Part shown: positions 26,271-37,675 of the stretch, piece after piece | Position numbering within the stretch: position 1 is the stretch's first letter | How the letters are laid out: every line of letters starts with the position of its first letter | NCBI GenBank assembly: GCA_028023455.1 | Contig: JAQFVV010000204.1 | Location: forward strand, 389,501 to 453,500 | Direction of reading: 5' to 3' | DNA: 64,000 nt | DNA from: Epiperipatus broadwayi | Taxonomy: Eukaryota > Onychophora > Udeonychophora > Euonychophora > Peripatidae | The notes under the pieces: generated by a model | What the model was told of the DNA's origin: nothing | Seen by the model: the letters and a program-made list of their open reading frames with translations, nothing else | Database searches by the model: none | Program-made: the position numbers and the translations under genes

Positions 26271-26465
26271 TCAAACAAATCCACCTTTTTTTTTTTTACT
26301 TTTTCAATGCTTATTTTGTTAAATTAAAATTAATCCATTTGATAGTTTCAATTACCCAGCAATCTTCCTCAGAATGTCTTCTTACTAATCAAGCATTTTG
26401 AACTGTCACTAATTTGAACTACTAGATGCATTGACGAAGTAAAAACAAAGGTGGATTTGTTTGGT
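26271..26465. mobile_element. Short MITE, ~195 bp, with ~38-bp inverted ends
   Basis: TCAAACAAATCCACCTTT at 26271 is mirrored by AAAGGTGGATTTGTTTG at 26447-26463, and the match continues inward to TCAATGC / GCATTGA. No ORF. Flanking A+T prevents a clear target-duplication call. Confidence 0.75.
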
Positions 26466-26766
26466 TTTTAAATAATTTTATCAAAGCATAAAAAAAGATA
26501 AGTTGATAATGAAATTTGTTAAAAATTAAATATTTTGATACATATATTTTTAAATATTATTTTTTTTGTACTAATTCTGATTTCCTTCAATTTGAACTGC
26601 CATATGCAATCAAAAACAATAATTTTGAGATATATTTCGATAATATTTTGGAACAATTACAAGTTTTTTATTTTGACAACAAACTTTATGACTATCCTAA
26701 TCTAAAAAAAGCATATTAATATTTAAATACATGCACAGTATTTATACTTTAAGCTAGATATAATTA

Positions 26767-27101
26767 AAGGGGATTTGAATACAGATTTTCAAGCTCCCTT
26801 CAATTATCCACTCCATCTTATACAACCAATACACATGGCCACATACATGTAAAAAAGGTAAATAATCTCCAATATACATATTTCATGCTGAACCAGCATT
26901 TATCAGTTAGTCCGATCATCATCTCCCACACACATATATAATCAGTGCTTGGTTTATATTATGATAGAAAATATTCTAACATTAATAGACAGGCTTTGAA
27001 CATTCCATCATCAGATTTTCAGTGATATGCATGATTGAAGTGTTGAAGAGTGGAGAGTATTGAAGCCTGTTCAGATTTGCTATCTTAATATAAACTGAGC
27101 A

Positions 27102-27135
<34 letters not shown>

Positions 27136-27514
27136 AAAATAAAGTCTCTGTTAATATATATATATATGTAAAATAAATAAAATATCCGTTAATTAAAAAC
27201 AATATTGTAATTATAATTGAAATAATATTTTTAACGGTTTACAAACAATTACAAACAATCTTTAAATTCGCAGAAGTACTTTCGGTTAGAAAGTAACCGA
27301 AAGTACTTCTGCGGATTTAAAGATTATTTGTAATTGTTTGTAAACCGTTAAAAATATTATTTCAATTATATATATATATGGGAGATGATGATCCAGAGCC
27401 AACTGCTGGTTCAGCATAAAATACGTATATTGGAGATCATTTATCTTTTTCACATGCGTGTGGTCATGTGTGTGACTGCAGGCAACATAAAAAAAGTAGG
27501 TTCAAATTCCCTTC
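26767..27514. mobile_element. MITE family M1, long copy with internal insertions
   Basis: The left arm (26767-26935) and the right arm (27375-27514) are reverse complements: GATTTGAATACAGATTTTCA and CATGCTGAACCAGCA on the left, the inverse of each on the right. The same arms sit almost back-to-back at 36187-36414. Here the arms are separated by ~440 bp that include TA/TG microsatellites and a separate hairpin (27213-27371). No transposase. Flanking TA-rich sequence suggests TA target use, as in Tc1/mariner-type MITEs. Confidence 0.7.
27213..27371. repeat. Near-perfect 159-bp hairpin
   Basis: About 75-bp arms pair almost without mismatch (AATCTTTAAATTCGCAGAAG against CTTCTGCGGATTTAAAGATT) around a short loop at 27288-27295 (GTTAGAAAGTAAC). 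The outermost bases are TA-rich, compatible with a small TA-target MITE nested in the M1 copy. It could also yield a small-RNA hairpin if transcribed. Confidence 0.9.
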
Positions 27515-27661
27515 AATTACATATAGCTTAAGTATATACATTATATTTATATTTCAATTTTAAAGAAATTATTAATAGTATTGCGACATTTTTATATAAA
27601 TTAGAATATTTAAATAAGGGTGATAGAACAATCTAAACATTTTAATTTACATATTAATTTT

Positions 27662-28035
27662 GTTAATTAGCACGGTGACATGACATTGCGCTTGTTCGAT
27701 TTAGTACAAAGGTAGAATGTATACGTGGGATATTTCAAACAAATTGTCACAAGATCAAGTAAAAAAGTAATCCTTTCATATTTAAAAAAATAGTTACAAT
27801 CAGAATGTGTTTCTCACAATGAAATGATTCTGAAATCAAATTTTTTCTTTGTGCAAAAATATTGTTAATTATCATGGTGACCTAGCATCAATCTATTCAG
27901 GTAAACACAATGGTAGAATGTATAATGTATACTGTAATACATTTTGAGCAATTAGTTCAAGACTAAGTAAAAAAGTAATCCATCTTATATTTGAATAAAT
28001 ATTACCTACAATCACAATTCATTTGTAAAGATCCG
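27662..28035 (+). repeat. Two ~200-bp tandem repeats
   Basis: 27662-27862 and 27863-28035 share GTTAATTA, GGTAGAATGTATA, AAGTAAAAAAGTAATCC and ACAATCA in order, with a period of about 201 bp and moderate divergence. A weaker partial match (TTTGTGCAAAAATGT) recurs near 28840. Confidence 0.8.
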
Positions 28036-28079
28036 TTTCATTTTTTGTTTGACTGCCTGTCTAACAATTAATTTATTCA

Positions 28080-28440
28080 GATTTTATCTCACACTTTCCT
28101 CCACATCTATATGTCTATTAATTGGTCATTCAGAAGATCAATCGATCACTCAATAGGTTATTATAGTCATTTATTTAACTATCTATATTATGTACCTATT
28201 TACATATCCTCTTATCTATCATTCTATCCATTTGTATATTTTTCTGTCTATCCATCATTTTTCCTACATACCATTCACTCAACTACACTTTTATTTACAC
28301 ATTTATTAATCGTCGATGTATCTGCTTGTCTATTTATTTGATTTATGTCTGTTTTTCTTTCTATCTTTTTACTCGCCTATTTATTCATTTTATTATTTTT
28401 CCCATTTATCTATCAGTCAGTCTGTTTTTGTTCCGTAATA
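28080..28440. repeat. Degenerate TCTA/pyrimidine-rich microsatellite
   Basis: CTATCTAT-type words (TATCTATCATTCTATCC, CTGTCTATCC, TATCTATCAGTCAGTCTG) dominate one strand. It looks like an old, mutated relative of the array at 8389. Confidence 0.75.
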
Positions 28441-31400
28441 TCTATCTTGAAACTATAGAAAGAGATTTGGGAAATAATTAGCGCATTATTAAAATAACGG
28501 TGATTTTATTTCTTATAAATTTAACTAACGTTAAATAAAAAAAATATTTTTTCAGTGTCACTTTTAAAAATCAAAGTATTTAACAGAATTTATAAATATT
28601 CATCAAAAGGCGATTTTAATAAATTTGAGTGTGCTTTAAATTCAAATAAAAATATTAGACGTATTATTAATACTTTGAGTAATACTATAAATTTTACTTA
28701 ATAAATAAAGTATAAAAATTTTAAACTGTGACAATGATGTTACGTAAATATTTTTATTTCGCATTTTCTACTAAATCATTAAGTCATACAAGATTTACTG
28801 TCTATATACAGATGGAAATGTCACCAATGTTCACCTCACTTTGTGCAAAAATGTATTATTGTTATGTTTAACAGAATGAATAGTTATACTACTATTTTGT
28901 AATCATTAGATTCATTTATGTATTGTAAGATATGCGTTGCATATTGTAATATTAAAAGATATTGGGTGAAATAAAAGATTAAATAAAAATACATTTATAA
29001 ATCATTCAGATTATAAAAGATTATTGTTTTCACTTTTGAAGAATAAATAATTCAGAACTCTGTGTGATTTAGTGCAGTGGTAAAGCATGAGCATCTGGAA
29101 CTTGAAGTTCTCCTTTTGATTCCAGTTTGGCATTTCTGGTGCTTGAACTCCTTATGAACTTCAGAACAATAGTCATTTACCACTAATTATTCAATATAAA
29201 ATAATTTTAAATTGATTTGGAAAAACCAGGATTTAAATCTAAAATACAATTTTTCAATATTAAATTAGATTGCAATTTATCTTATTTCAAAACATTTAAA
29301 TGACATTAAAATACATGATTGCATTTTAATGTTGCTGTTTTGGGTTTTGTTTTGTTTTAAAAAAAGAAATGAATATCTACAAATTCTATGAAATATTTTT
29401 TGAAAGTAAACTTTTTCAAAACAGCTTTTAAAAACACTTTTAATCTTCCAAAATCTGCACATGAGTATTTATTATTGCATACAGTAGAGATCATATATAT
29501 ATATATATATTATTTACTTCAAACAAACAATACTTATTTGACCAATACAGATTAATTGTTCAGTTAAATATGTCTAGATATTCATTTACTGATCGCTATT
29601 GAATGGACCATACAGTTTGTCTGTGAAATTTCCCTTTAAAAAAATCCTGTCTTCAATTTGGAAAAAATTTAAAACTAGTCAGATTGAAACTCCAGTTCAT
29701 GGCATCACATTATACCAATAGGTCTTCTGAATTTATTTCAAGAGCCCAGATATAAAATGAAATCTCTCATTCATTTTCATATGTGTTTAAATTTTCTGAA
29801 TTATCAGATAAAAATTAATTTTTGAAGACAAGCACCTCATTAACTTAAAATTTTTTATTGTCGAATGTCTCAAACCAAAACAAAACAAAAAAAAAATCAA
29901 TAATCATTTGAAATTTTCGTCTAAAAATTTTAGTGCAAAAGTAGTAGTCAAATAAAATGAATTCTCTTTTATGCAGTATTTAAAATACTGCTTGAGCTTG
30001 ATCTTATTTGGAAAGAAAAATGTTTGACTTTATAGATTGTTATTATATATTATCCAGAAAAAAAGTTATGTGTGTTTTAATTTTGTATTTTCTACTCTTA
30101 TGTATATTTATTTCTTTGGAAATATTATCATGTTAAAAATTCTTCATAAATACTGTAAGTGGAATAAAAGCTTTTATGTAGACTTTCACTCATTTTCGTT
30201 GACATAGATAATGTGATATGGTGATCTTTCTAAGTAGATAATTTATTAACAATCAATAAAGTTTGACATCAAACTTTTCATGCATTTACTAGATTTACTT
30301 CCTTTTTGGTAGTCACTGTTTGACTCTGAGAATATTCTTTAAAGCAGATATTTTAAATCCTTAAACTGTGACGAGACCCGTCAATTAATATCAACGCCAA
30401 ACACTTTTTGAAAATAAATTATTAAACTTTAAATATATCAGTGTTTTAGTTAAAGTAAACTAAATATATATATAAATAACACAACTTAGAATTTACAAGC
30501 AATTTTCACAGTCACATTTACACACACACAAACATCTATCACTCATATATGTCAATAGTAATTAATTTGAATTATGTTAATTTAGTAAATTAAACATTAA
30601 CAATTTCCATAAACTGTAGTTCAAATTTAGGCAAAATAAAATTTGGAAAGATTTTTAGATTCCAAACAAATCTTTTTTTTTTTCAGGTAATTAAAGACTA
30701 TTAAAATAGCTAGTGGAAACATATTTGTAAATGAATATTTAACTATCATTACTTATAAAGTATAGCTAATATCGAAAAAGTGTATTATACCATTTGAATA
30801 ATATTCTAGTTTAATGATCTTTAAATGACTGTTGTAAAAAATTTTCCTTTGAGGAGAATTGTTTAAATGCTGCTTAAGATTCTTTTTTTAAACCTTAGTT
30901 ATCAATTTCTTTGAAATAATCCGGAAATTTTTCAAATAAAAAAACTAATTATACCTTTAAAATAAAATAATTTATCACAAAACAAATTTTGATTTGTTTT
31001 CTAATAGTATGTAAAATGTATATTGAATGTATTTATATACTGAAATGTTAATCAGGATTTTATGTAAATACATTATGTAATTTCATTTTAAAAGATATTT
31101 ATTTATATAAGCAAAAACTTTTAAAAGTTTGCTATAGACGACTTGTAGTAAATCTGTTTACTAAAAAAAAAAAGTAAAAAGAAAATAGAGAATATTTAGA
31201 AAATTTTCAGTATGGCAGCATTACAGCAAACCTTTTGATTTAATTCTCTACATATCCACATTCAATTATATTTATAATTATTTAATATATATAAAAATAA
31301 ATATGACATAACTAGATTTTTTGAGTAAATTTAACGAATCTAGAATGAGAATAAAATATATGATAACAATAACCAGTGAAAGATGCAATTGTCATATAAT

Positions 31401-31787
31401 AATAGTCATTATGCAAAAATGTTGGTAGTACACATAAGCTGAATAGTAAAAAAAAAACAGAAATATTGAAAATATATTTTGTGATAAAGTATTATAAAGG
31501 AGTTTGCTATTAACTGAAAGGAGACCCTTTGATTCCTCTTGGAGGACTTAAAGGAACTATACAGGGCAAATTTCTAATGTCCACTTCATATGTTCTTGCC
31601 ATTGTAGTTGTTATTACTATGTGATTATTCATATAGTATGTGAATGTGGATGGGCTGCTCACCAACACGCATTATCCAGAATGGTGGTTTTATTGGCTTT
31701 TTACCTCTGAGTGTAAGATGAAAAAACACCATGGTCTTTCTTCTCAGTTGCCTGATAAGGCAGAATGAATGTGTAAATGATAAGATA

Positions 31788-31795
<8 letters not shown>
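28441..31795. other. Mostly featureless AT-rich DNA
   Basis: Apart from the tRNA-like patch at 29066, I find no gene or repeat family. Short TA arrays occur at 29493 and 30464. The region ends with a TA/CA array just before the RTE-like LINE. Confidence 0.5.
29066..29135 (+). repeat. tRNA-like SINE relic (weak)
   Basis: TAGTGCAGTGGTAAAGC resembles a tRNA A box, and GATTCCA, about 45 bp on, a degenerate B box. The patch is richer in G+C than its flanks. There is no clear tail or target duplication, so this may be chance. Confidence 0.3.

Positions 31796-31836
<41 letters not shown>
31796..31836. repeat. (TA)n(CA)n microsatellite
   Basis: TA run ending in a short CA run, directly before the LINE. 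Confidence 0.95.
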
Positions 31837-31838
<2 letters not shown>

Positions 31839-31861
31839 ATTATGACAGACAAAAATAAACC

Positions 31862-32720
31862 ATGGCCTTATTCCCAGAAGGCTGTAAAGTCACCAACCAA
31901 GAAAGCAGTTGGTGGCCAAAGTCGAAGGGTGCTAAGAATCCCCTGAATGCAGACCCAGGCTGCCATTTCATGATGACTTCTTATTTAGGTACTTACAACT
32001 GCAGATCACTTTCAAGTGAAGGAAGATTGCAAGAATTTGAAGAAGAACTGTCTTATATTAAATGGGACATTATTGGACTTTGTGAAGTTAGAACAAAAGG
32101 TAAAGAGACAATTGATTTAAAAAGTGGACATGTACTCTATTATAAAGACATAAATATTGGAAATACAAGTGAAGTAGGATTCATTATAAATAAAAAGTGG
32201 AAGAACAACATTGTGGAGATTAATGGTGTATCAGACAGAGTGGTAAGATTAGTTATACAGCTTAATAGCAGATATCAAATGCAGATAATTCAGGTTTATG
32301 CCCCAACAAGTTCTCATAGTGATGAAGTAGTAGAAGATTTTTATATGGATGTACAAGTGGCTTTTGATCAGAGTAAACAACATTTTAAAATTGTTATGGG
32401 AGACTTTATGCTAGAATTGGTAAATAAATAAAAGATGAAAGTGCTGTACGTAATTTTGGTTATGGTAATAAAAATGAGAGAGGACATAGACTAGTGGAGT
32501 TTGCTGAAAAATAAAAACTTTATATTATGAATTCTTTTTTTTGAGAAAAATGTTAAAAGGAAATGGACATGGAAGCATCCAATGAAGGTACAACAGAATT
32601 GGATTATATTTTGACTAATGAAAAATATATATTTAGGATTGTAATGTTCTTAATAAATTTAACTCAGGAAGTGATCATCGATTAGTAAGATGTAAGATAT
32701 GTGTTAATGCAAACCTAGAG
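31862..32720 (+). pseudogene. RTE AP-type endonuclease domain, frameshifted
   Basis: The first 189 codons (31862-32431) include GTYNCRSL, GLCEVRTKG (catalytic glutamate), VYAPTS and VMGDF, the motif order of the AP-endonuclease-like nuclease that opens LINE proteins. The expected asparagine after GDF reads methionine. After the stop at 32429-32431 the domain continues in other frames with NERGHRLVEFA, ELDYILTNEK and SGSDHRLVRCK, the SDH motif that closes the active site. The nuclease nicks target DNA to prime reverse transcription. At least two frameshifts after 32431 and the altered GDF motif mean it is inactive. Confidence 0.9.
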
Positions 32721-33299
32721 AAACATAAAAATTATTAAGAAAAACAATTTTTACAGTTGATATTCCTAATCTTCAGAAACATTTTAATGAATTTAAATTA
32801 AAACTTACAAATCGGTTTCAAGAATAAGTAGATTTTGAACATGTTTCAGATTTGAATGAAATTAATATGAAAATAACTGATACACTTTTTTAAAAACTAC
32901 AACAAAGATAGCTGGTACAAAAAAGCAGCAATTGACCAATAAAATTTCTACTGAGATTGGAGATTTTTTTATGAAAAAAGGAATATAAATATATACAAAA
33001 TTGATGCATTAAAGAGAATTGAGTATCTCAAATTTTGCAAAATGGTATGGAAAAGAGTTGTAAATGATATAAGAAAGTATAACTGTGAACTTGCAAGGAA
33101 AGCTGTAGAAGAAAATTAAGGTCTCAAGAATGTAAAACAACATTTTGGGATTGGTAAGAAATTTATATCTGCAATAAGATAAAAAGATGGAATTATTACT
33201 AAAAAGAGAGATGATGATATGAAATGGGTAGAACACTTTTATCAAGAATTATACAGTAATAAAGAACAAGTATGTTTTAGTTCTATTACATCTTCTTAA

Positions 33300-34535
33300 T
33301 TGCCCAGAATTTTAAATGAAGAAGTGAAATATGCAATTAAATGTATGAAGAAAGAAAAGGTTCCAGGTAATGATGGAATTGTAATTGATATATTAAAAAA
33401 AGCAGGTGGAGAAATAGAATTTTTTTTAGCAAAGTTATACACCAAATGTCTAAATGATAAAGATGTACCAGATGTTTGGAAGAATGCAGTAATAATATTA
33501 ATATTTTTAAAAGGTGGTAACAAAGGTATTAGAAATTACAGACTTATCAGCTTTTTATCAGTTTTATACAAAATTTTTACAAAAATAATTACAACTCGTT
33601 TACAAAGAACATTGGATTTCCACCAACCAAGAGAACAAGCTGCATTTAAAAGTGGTTTTAGTACAGTAGATCATATCCAGGTATTGTGAGAAGTTATAGA
33701 AAAGACAAATGAATATAAGTTGCCATTATGTTTTGGATTTGTAGATTATGAAAAGGCATTTGATTCTATAAACATTTCTTCAGTGATTAAAGCATTGGAT
33801 TATCAATGTATAGATCTAGGATATTATCATATTTTAAAGAATATTTATAAAAATGCAACAGCAGCAATTAGATTACATAATGATACTGGGAAAGTCAACA
33901 TTGAGACGAGTGCCGCAAGAAGTATTTTGTGAATTAAAATGGAAAACTAAAGCAGTGAAAGTAAATGGAGATTATTTAAGTCATTTAGATTTTGCAGATG
34001 ATATAGTTGTTTTTGCAAATAATGCTTCAGAGCTGCAGGAAATGTTGCAGGAGTTATCAGATGAAAGTAGGAAAGTAGGACTAAAGATAAATGTTAAAAA
34101 GATTAAAGTAATGTTTAATCAATTTGCTCAAAATATGAAAATAAAGATTGATTATGATGAATTAGAAGAAGTTAACAGTTACAAATACTTTTGTCACATT
34201 ATTAATACAGATGGAAACATAATGGATAAAATTAATCATGGAATTAAACTTGGTTGGAGCACTTTCAGTAGAAATAACTTGATACTAAAAGGAAATATGC
34301 TTATGTGTTTGAAAAGGAAGATTTTTAACAAATGTATTTTACCAATTTTTACTTATGGGTCTGAGACTTGGACAATTAATAGAGGAGCAATACAGAGACT
34401 TCAGACCCTTCAAAGAAATATGGAGAGATACATGTTGGAATTAACAAGAAGAGATAGAAAACACAATGTATGGGTAAGAGAACAAACAGGTGTTACTGAC
34501 CTCATTGAAAAAATTAAAAGATTGAAGTGGAGTTG
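33300..34535 (+). pseudogene. RTE reverse transcriptase, frameshifted with internal deletion
   Basis: KEKVPGNDGIVIDILKKAG (from 33353), WKNAVIILI, then EQAAFKSGFSTVDHIQVL, GFVDYEKAFDSI near 33735, and the catalytic box FADD at 33991-34002 follow in the usual RT order, then the LINE thumb and C-terminal text YGSETWTI and RLQTLQRNMERY. Between HNDTGKVNIET and the next block at about 33930 the conserved RQGD-type segment is missing, so roughly 20 codons seem to have been lost, with a frame change at the join. A stop separates 33300-33689 from 33720 on. RT would make cDNA at the nicked target; this copy cannot. Confidence 0.9.
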
Positions 34536-34769
34536 AGCTGGACACCTTTCTAGAAGAGATGATAATAGATGGACAATTGAAATCTTAAACTGGATTCCAA
34601 GAGATTGTAAAAAACCCAAAAAGAGACCACATGTAAGATGGATGGATGAAATAAGAAAGTGTGCAGGGATGATGTGAAGAAGAGAAACTAAAGATCAGAG
34701 AAGATGGATTAAACTTGGAGAGACATTCATCCTGCAGTGGATTGATAATGGTTGATGATGATGATTATG

Positions 34770-36186
34770 AAAGTATTATATTCAAGATATAATTGTAGCT
34801 ATACTTTTACAAGGTTTATCAAACTGTAGAGTAGTGGAATCTGGAGTTCAAAATCCATAGATGATGTCTGATTCTGTCAGCAATTGATTATTTAGTTTTA
34901 TTTAATTGTAAATTTTAATTGAAATTGAATGAACAATAAAACAAACACGTATATAAACTAATATATAATCATAAAATTGATTTCTTATAAACATATACAA
35001 AGTTTTTTGCATTGATGGCATAGTAGTTTGCAAACAAATTTAACTTTCTGTTATATGTTAGATTTTTGGCTGACTAATACCACCAGCATTAGAGAAAGAA
35101 TACATTAATTACAGGTATAATAAACCAATGACAACATCATGAAATTTCATCTCAAGATGAGTAAATGCAAAACAAAAAAGAATTCTACAAGTTTAATAAT
35201 TGAAAGTTCAAATTTCGTTACCACTGTCTCTTTCGTGATTTTAAAAATATCAAGTTTTCAATAATAAAAAGAGTACCATAATGAATATACTTTAAAACAT
35301 AATTAAAAATAAAGTGACTTTGATTTTATTACAAATACAATTTTTAAATACTAAATTATTTACTATGAATGTAAATATTGCTCTGAACAAAGTATGTATT
35401 ATCACAAACTTTGCAGTACCATCAACATATAATTTTAATCTAAATTTAAGAGAAAAAGTAACAAACATAAAAAAGATAAAAACTAACAATTTTTAATGCA
35501 GCAATAATATATTTCGCCCTTAGGAAAAGTAATTGATTTAAAAATATTCATTTCTAGGCACATCAGTATAATTTATAATTTCTTCTATGAAGTATATTGA
35601 GAAATGTTAAGTAATATACATCCTATACTATAACTGTTTTTGATATTTACCATTTTTAAATGAGTTATACATTAATAAGTGTTTGTAAAGCCTTTATAAA
35701 TTAGTAATCAATTAAAATATATACACATATTTTACTTGATGGATTAAATAGAAGTCTAAAAATATATTTTTATTTTTAGTTAAATAATAAAAATATTTTC
35801 AATGCAAATACAAAAAAAATTATATATTAGCGAAAATGTATCATCTAAAAAAAAAGATTTTAATATGAATTTATCTGTATTTGTCATTACATAAGCAACA
35901 AAGAAAATGTTCATGTACCATTACACTAATAATCGCATTTTAAAAGATATTTATTTAATTTCTAAAGAACCAATAATATTATCATTAAACGTTATTCTAT
36001 TTCTTTTATTGCTTTTATTAATGCTTAAAATATTCCTTCTATTGATTTATTAGTCAGTATTGTATAAAGATTGTGAAGTTTATTTTACATATTAATATTG
36101 ATTTATACATATAATAAAATGCAATATATATATATATATAAGATTTGAAATACAGGCATTCTTATACCTGAAACTTAATTATAAAT
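34770..36186. other. Non-coding AT-rich DNA
   Basis: No gene. A short TA array lies at 36124-36140. A weak tRNA-like patch (GTAGAGTAGTGGAATC near 34826) is too degenerate to call. Confidence 0.5.
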
Positions 36187-36410
36187 ATAAGGATTTGAAC
36201 TCAGATTTTCAAGCAACCTTCAACTATCCCCACTATATCATACTACTTATACACATGATCACAGACATGTAAAAAATATGAGGCTGGTTCAGCATGAAAT
36301 ATGTATATTGGTGATTTTTTATCTTTTCTACATGTCTGTGGTCATGTGTATCAGTAGTATGAGATATTTTGGATTGTTGAATGTTGCTTGAAAGTCTGAG
36401 ATCAAATCTC

Positions 36411-36414
<4 letters not shown>
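36187..36414. mobile_element. MITE family M1, compact copy
   Basis: The ~95-bp arms are reverse complements (GGATTTGAACTCAGATTTTC on the left, the inverse of GAGATTTGATCTCAGACTTT on the right), joined through GCTGGTTCAGCATGAAATATG. The copy is bounded by TA-rich sequence on both sides. It shares ends and centre with 26767-27514. Confidence 0.8.
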
Positions 36415-36467
<53 letters not shown>

Positions 36468-36602
36468 CTACAACCATTAAATGTCTGTATTTTAAATTAT
36501 ATAATAATAATTCAAACAAATATATTTAACACAGTATTCAAAATTAAATAATATATTCTTTCCAGAAGTACTTTCAATTGTTTCACTGACAATCTTTTTC
36601 AA

Positions 36603-36632
<30 letters not shown>
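36415..36632. repeat. TA arrays flanking a short spacer
   Basis: TA runs at 36415-36465 and 36607-36632. Between them CCAGAAGTACTTTC (near 36562) echoes the hairpin at 27213. Confidence 0.9.
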
Positions 36633-36637
<5 letters not shown>

Positions 36638-36699
36638 ATCTTCCAAGTTTATATTTATTTTCTCAATAAGTTTATTATAGTATAAAAATGTGTTAACAA

Positions 36700-36820
36700 A
36701 TTTAATACTTAATGACATTAAAATACATTATTTTAAAATATTTAATAAAAATTCTTAGTTTATTTTTAAAATGGTCTGCGGGCGCCATGGTGCCCACGGG
36801 CATAGGGTTGGGGACCCCTG
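36700..36820 (-). mobile_element. hAT-like terminus
   Basis: Read on the minus strand from 36820, the sequence begins CAGGGGTCCCCAACCC and continues with a palindrome-rich GC patch (GCCCGTGGGCACCATGGCGC) before turning A+T-rich. CAGGGGTC-type ends and such subterminal palindromes are typical of hAT-superfamily transposons of the Charlie/OposCharlie kind. The next 8 bases (ATCTAGAA, 36821-36828) would be the target duplication. I do not find the partner end or the second duplication, so the element is truncated or a solo end. Its inner limit is a guess. Confidence 0.6.
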
Positions 36821-37235
36821 ATCTAGAACATTAATTTTTATAAATTTCTTGAATATATTCAAGTTGCTCATTATAAAAGGTATGAAAATTATTTTTTGTT
36901 GTGAGTGTTGAAATGTTGTTTCAGCTAATACTTAGATTTTAAGAAAACTGTATGCAAATTAAGCATGCTTTTATTCGAAAATCATAATACACTAAATAGT
37001 CATTTGTCTAGAAAATCATAAAATAAAGTCACGTGCTAAAGTCTTTAAATATTAATACAATAAGATCTGTGGGTGAGTTATAATGAAAATTGAAATATTT
37101 TTATAGTGTCTTTAATTTGATTACCTAATTAGGAAAAAATAATTAAGAATGATATACTTTTTCAAGTAAAAATAAAACAAAAACAAAATATGGGTAAAAA
37201 AAAAAAAGTAAAATAAAAATATTTGAATCATCAGT

Positions 37236-37675
37236 TTTAGACAAATTTTTTACCAATTCTTACTTATGCATCTGAGACAAGACTATTCACAGAATATCAA
37301 TGCAGATACTTCAGATGACTCAAAGAAGTATGGAGAGATGCATGTTATAAGTAACAAGAAGAGATCAAAAATCAATATATGGGAAGAACAAACAGCTATT
37401 GTTGACATCGTTGAAATAATTAGAGACTGAAGTGGAGTTGAGGTGACTATATTGCTAGAAAAGATGATAATTAATAGATAGTTGAAATCTTAAACTAGAT
37501 TCTAAGAGATTGTAAAAGATCCAGATAGGAACTACATGTGAAATGAATGGATAAAGTAAAGAAGAGTGCAGGAATGTTGTAGAGAAGAGAGAGTAGAATT
37601 TGGGGGAAAAGAATTGAACTCTGAAGAGACTTTTATCCTGCAGTGGATTAATAAAGATTGAAAATGATGATGATC
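37236..37675 (+). mobile_element. 5'-truncated RTE-like LINE fragment
   Basis: Nucleotide similarity to 34335-34769 is clear throughout (ACCAATTCTTACTTATG, AGAAGTATGGAGAGATGCAT, ATCCTGCAGTGGATTAATAA), ending in the same GATGATGAT tail at 37664. Only the RT C-terminal region and 3' end are present, as expected of incomplete reverse transcription. Internal stops are frequent. Confidence 0.9.

Larger units (their letters stand above)
31862..34769 (+). mobile_element. RTE-like LINE, near full length but frameshifted
   Basis: One plus-strand unit runs from ATG at 31862 (context ACCATGG) through an exonuclease/endonuclease/phosphatase-type nuclease and an RT to a 3' end with short GATGATGAT repeats at 34751-34766, a tail style common in RTE-clade LINEs. 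Frames change several times. Two further pieces of the same family are in the window: 37236-37675 (+, 3' end only) and 54615-56620 (-, about two-thirds). The proteins resemble those often annotated in animal genomes as craniofacial development protein 2-like, which are usually RTE fragments rather than host genes. Confidence 0.92.

Noticed and set aside
28111-28341. 76-codon plus-strand ORF
   Set aside because: It is a translation of a degenerate TCTA/pyrimidine-rich repeat.
31862-32431. Host gene similar to craniofacial development protein 2
   Set aside because: The nuclease is followed by RT of the same element and a LINE tail; it is an RTE endonuclease domain.
34410-34619. Minus-strand 69-codon ORF
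   Set aside because: It lies antisense to the RTE RT C-terminal region and has no motif of its own.
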